DNA from: Aquabacterium sp. CECT 9606
GTDB taxonomy: Bacteria; Pseudomonadota; Gammaproteobacteria; Burkholderiales; Burkholderiaceae_C
Length of the DNA: 64,000 nucleotides
Assembly: GCF_918741295.1 (NCBI RefSeq)
Contig: NZ_CAKKNB010000001.1
Location: forward strand, 1,550,001 to 1,614,000
Reading direction: 5' to 3'
Shown one piece after another: positions 63,476 to 64,000 of the stretch. The notes beneath the pieces were generated by a model. The model was not told where the DNA came from. It ran no database searches and was given only the letters and a program-made list of their open reading frames with translations. Numbering within the stretch: position 1 is the first letter of the stretch; every line of letters starts with the position of its first letter. The translations under genes were made by a program, and so were the position numbers.

Positions 63476-63826
63476 ATGAGCAGCAAAATTTACGTGGGCA
63501 ACTTGCCCTACTCCGTGACCGATTCCAGCCTGAAAGACAACTTCGCAGCGTTTGGCAGCGTTTCCTCCGCCAAGGTCATGATGGACCGGGAAACCGGCAA
63601 CTCCAAGGGCTTCGGGTTTGTGGAGATGGCTTCTGCCGAAGTTGCCCAAGCCGCGATCACCGCTCTGCATGGCATGACCGTTGACGGACGCTCGATTGTC
63701 GTGAGCTTGGCTCGTCCCCGCGAAGAAGGTGGCGGCTCGGGCGGCTACAGCGCCGTTGGTTACAGCGTGTCGAAACGTTCGGACGTTGGTTATGGCACGG
63801 GTGGCCACGGCGGCGGTCGCTACTGA
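63476..63826 (+). CDS. RRM-type RNA-binding protein
   Basis: A 116-residue protein with one RNA-recognition motif: RNP2 KIYVGNLPY and RNP1 SKGFGFVEM, followed by a Gly/Ser/Tyr-rich tail (GGSGGYSAVGYSVSK, GYGTGGHGGGRY). This is the cold-shock-induced RNP type seen in cyanobacteria and betaproteobacteria. It is followed by a terminator. Confidence 0.93.
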   Translation: MSSKIYVGNLPYSVTDSSLKDNFAAFGSVSSAKVMMDRETGNSKGFGFVEMASAEVAQAAITALHGMTVDGRSIVVSLARPREEGGGSGGYSAVGYSVSKRSDVGYGTGGHGGGRY

Positions 63827-63848
63827 TCCCAGTTGCTTCCAGCAAAAG

Positions 63849-63874
63849 ACCGGCTTTCAGAGCCGGTTTTTTTT
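63849..63874 (+). terminator. Rho-independent terminator after the RRM gene
   Basis: ACCGGCT, loop TTCAG, AGCCGGT, then eight Ts. Ends the RRM transcript. Confidence 0.9.
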
Positions 63875-63907
63875 CGTCTCGACCAGGAGCGGGCGGGCAT
63901 TGGCTCA

Positions 63908-63925
63908 CTTCGGTGCACACCGAAG
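63908..63925. promoter_or_regulatory. 18-base perfect palindrome
   Basis: CTTCGGTGCACACCGAAG is a perfect palindrome in the non-coding end of the window. It could be an operator for a gene starting near 63982, but no gene can be confirmed there. Confidence 0.35.
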
Positions 63926-64000
63926 CAAAGAGCGGCGAAGGCATCAGACAGTCACGGTGTTCTTGCACTCTCATTGCCCCCATGACCATCACCTGTTTCA

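Overview
The window is GC-rich DNA carrying a very large molybdenum-nitrogenase (nif) cluster. Gene content points to a betaproteobacterium of the Burkholderiales: a NifA with two cysteine pairs and no NifL, fixABCX, modABC, a duplicated isc-type Fe-S operon, flagellar fliQ/fliR and a czcCBA efflux operon. The exact genus cannot be fixed from the sequence alone.

Layout. 1-1059: flagellar export genes fliQ and fliR. 1084-2120 (minus): an unrecognised protein and a group II truncated haemoglobin. 2486-14585 (plus): nifHDK, a Shethna FeSII-like ferredoxin, two unknown nif-associated genes, nifE, nifN, nifX, two NifX-associated genes, a nif-type ferredoxin and modABC. 14596-16398 (minus): housekeeping-type DsbA-like, glutathione S-transferase and YciI genes. 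16597-16776: palindromic repeats. About 16.9-20.95 kb: an A/T-richer accessory island with a retron-type reverse transcriptase and a 616-residue metallophosphoesterase that overlap tail to tail. 21057-33011 (minus, read from 33011 down): iscS, iscU, erpA-like, iscA, hscA, fdx, nifV, nifP, nifW, fixABCX, a ferritin-like protein, a thioredoxin-like [2Fe-2S] ferredoxin and a TPR protein. 33265-34289 (plus): FmdB-type zinc ribbon, rhodanese, OsmC. 34403-46928 (minus): nifB, fdxN, hesB, TPR, the Fe-S leucine-rich-variant protein, two nifZ, nifS, nifT and a downstream block of poorly understood genes (DegT-like, SIR2-like, ferredoxin, flavoprotein, HepT-like, ArsA). 47205-47555 nifQ; 47565-49232 nifA. 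The right flank holds a DUF1501/DUF1800 pair, an AI-2E family permease, VOC, a broken yciI copy, AraC with a divergent sterol-desaturase-type gene, the czc operon and an RRM RNA-binding protein.

The nif parts appear to be one regulon. Matches to the sigma-54 promoter (GG-N10-GC in TGGCAC-N5-TTGC context) precede nifH, iscS, nifV, nifB, nifQ and nifA, and possibly fmdB. Exact NifA upstream sites (TGT-N10-ACA) precede nifH and lie between nifB and nifQ. The genes supply the structural enzyme, FeMo-co assembly (nifB, E, N, X, V, Q, S, Z), Fe-S building (isc set, HesB), low-potential electrons (fixABCX, ferredoxins), molybdate uptake and probable oxygen protection (FeSII-like, globin, ferritin-like). 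No nifU, nifL, iscR or hscB is present in the window.

The most novel-looking items are the retron-type RT with its convergent metallophosphoesterase, and the nif-linked block in which the DegT-family protein has lost its catalytic lysine and the SIR2-like protein lacks the usual motifs.
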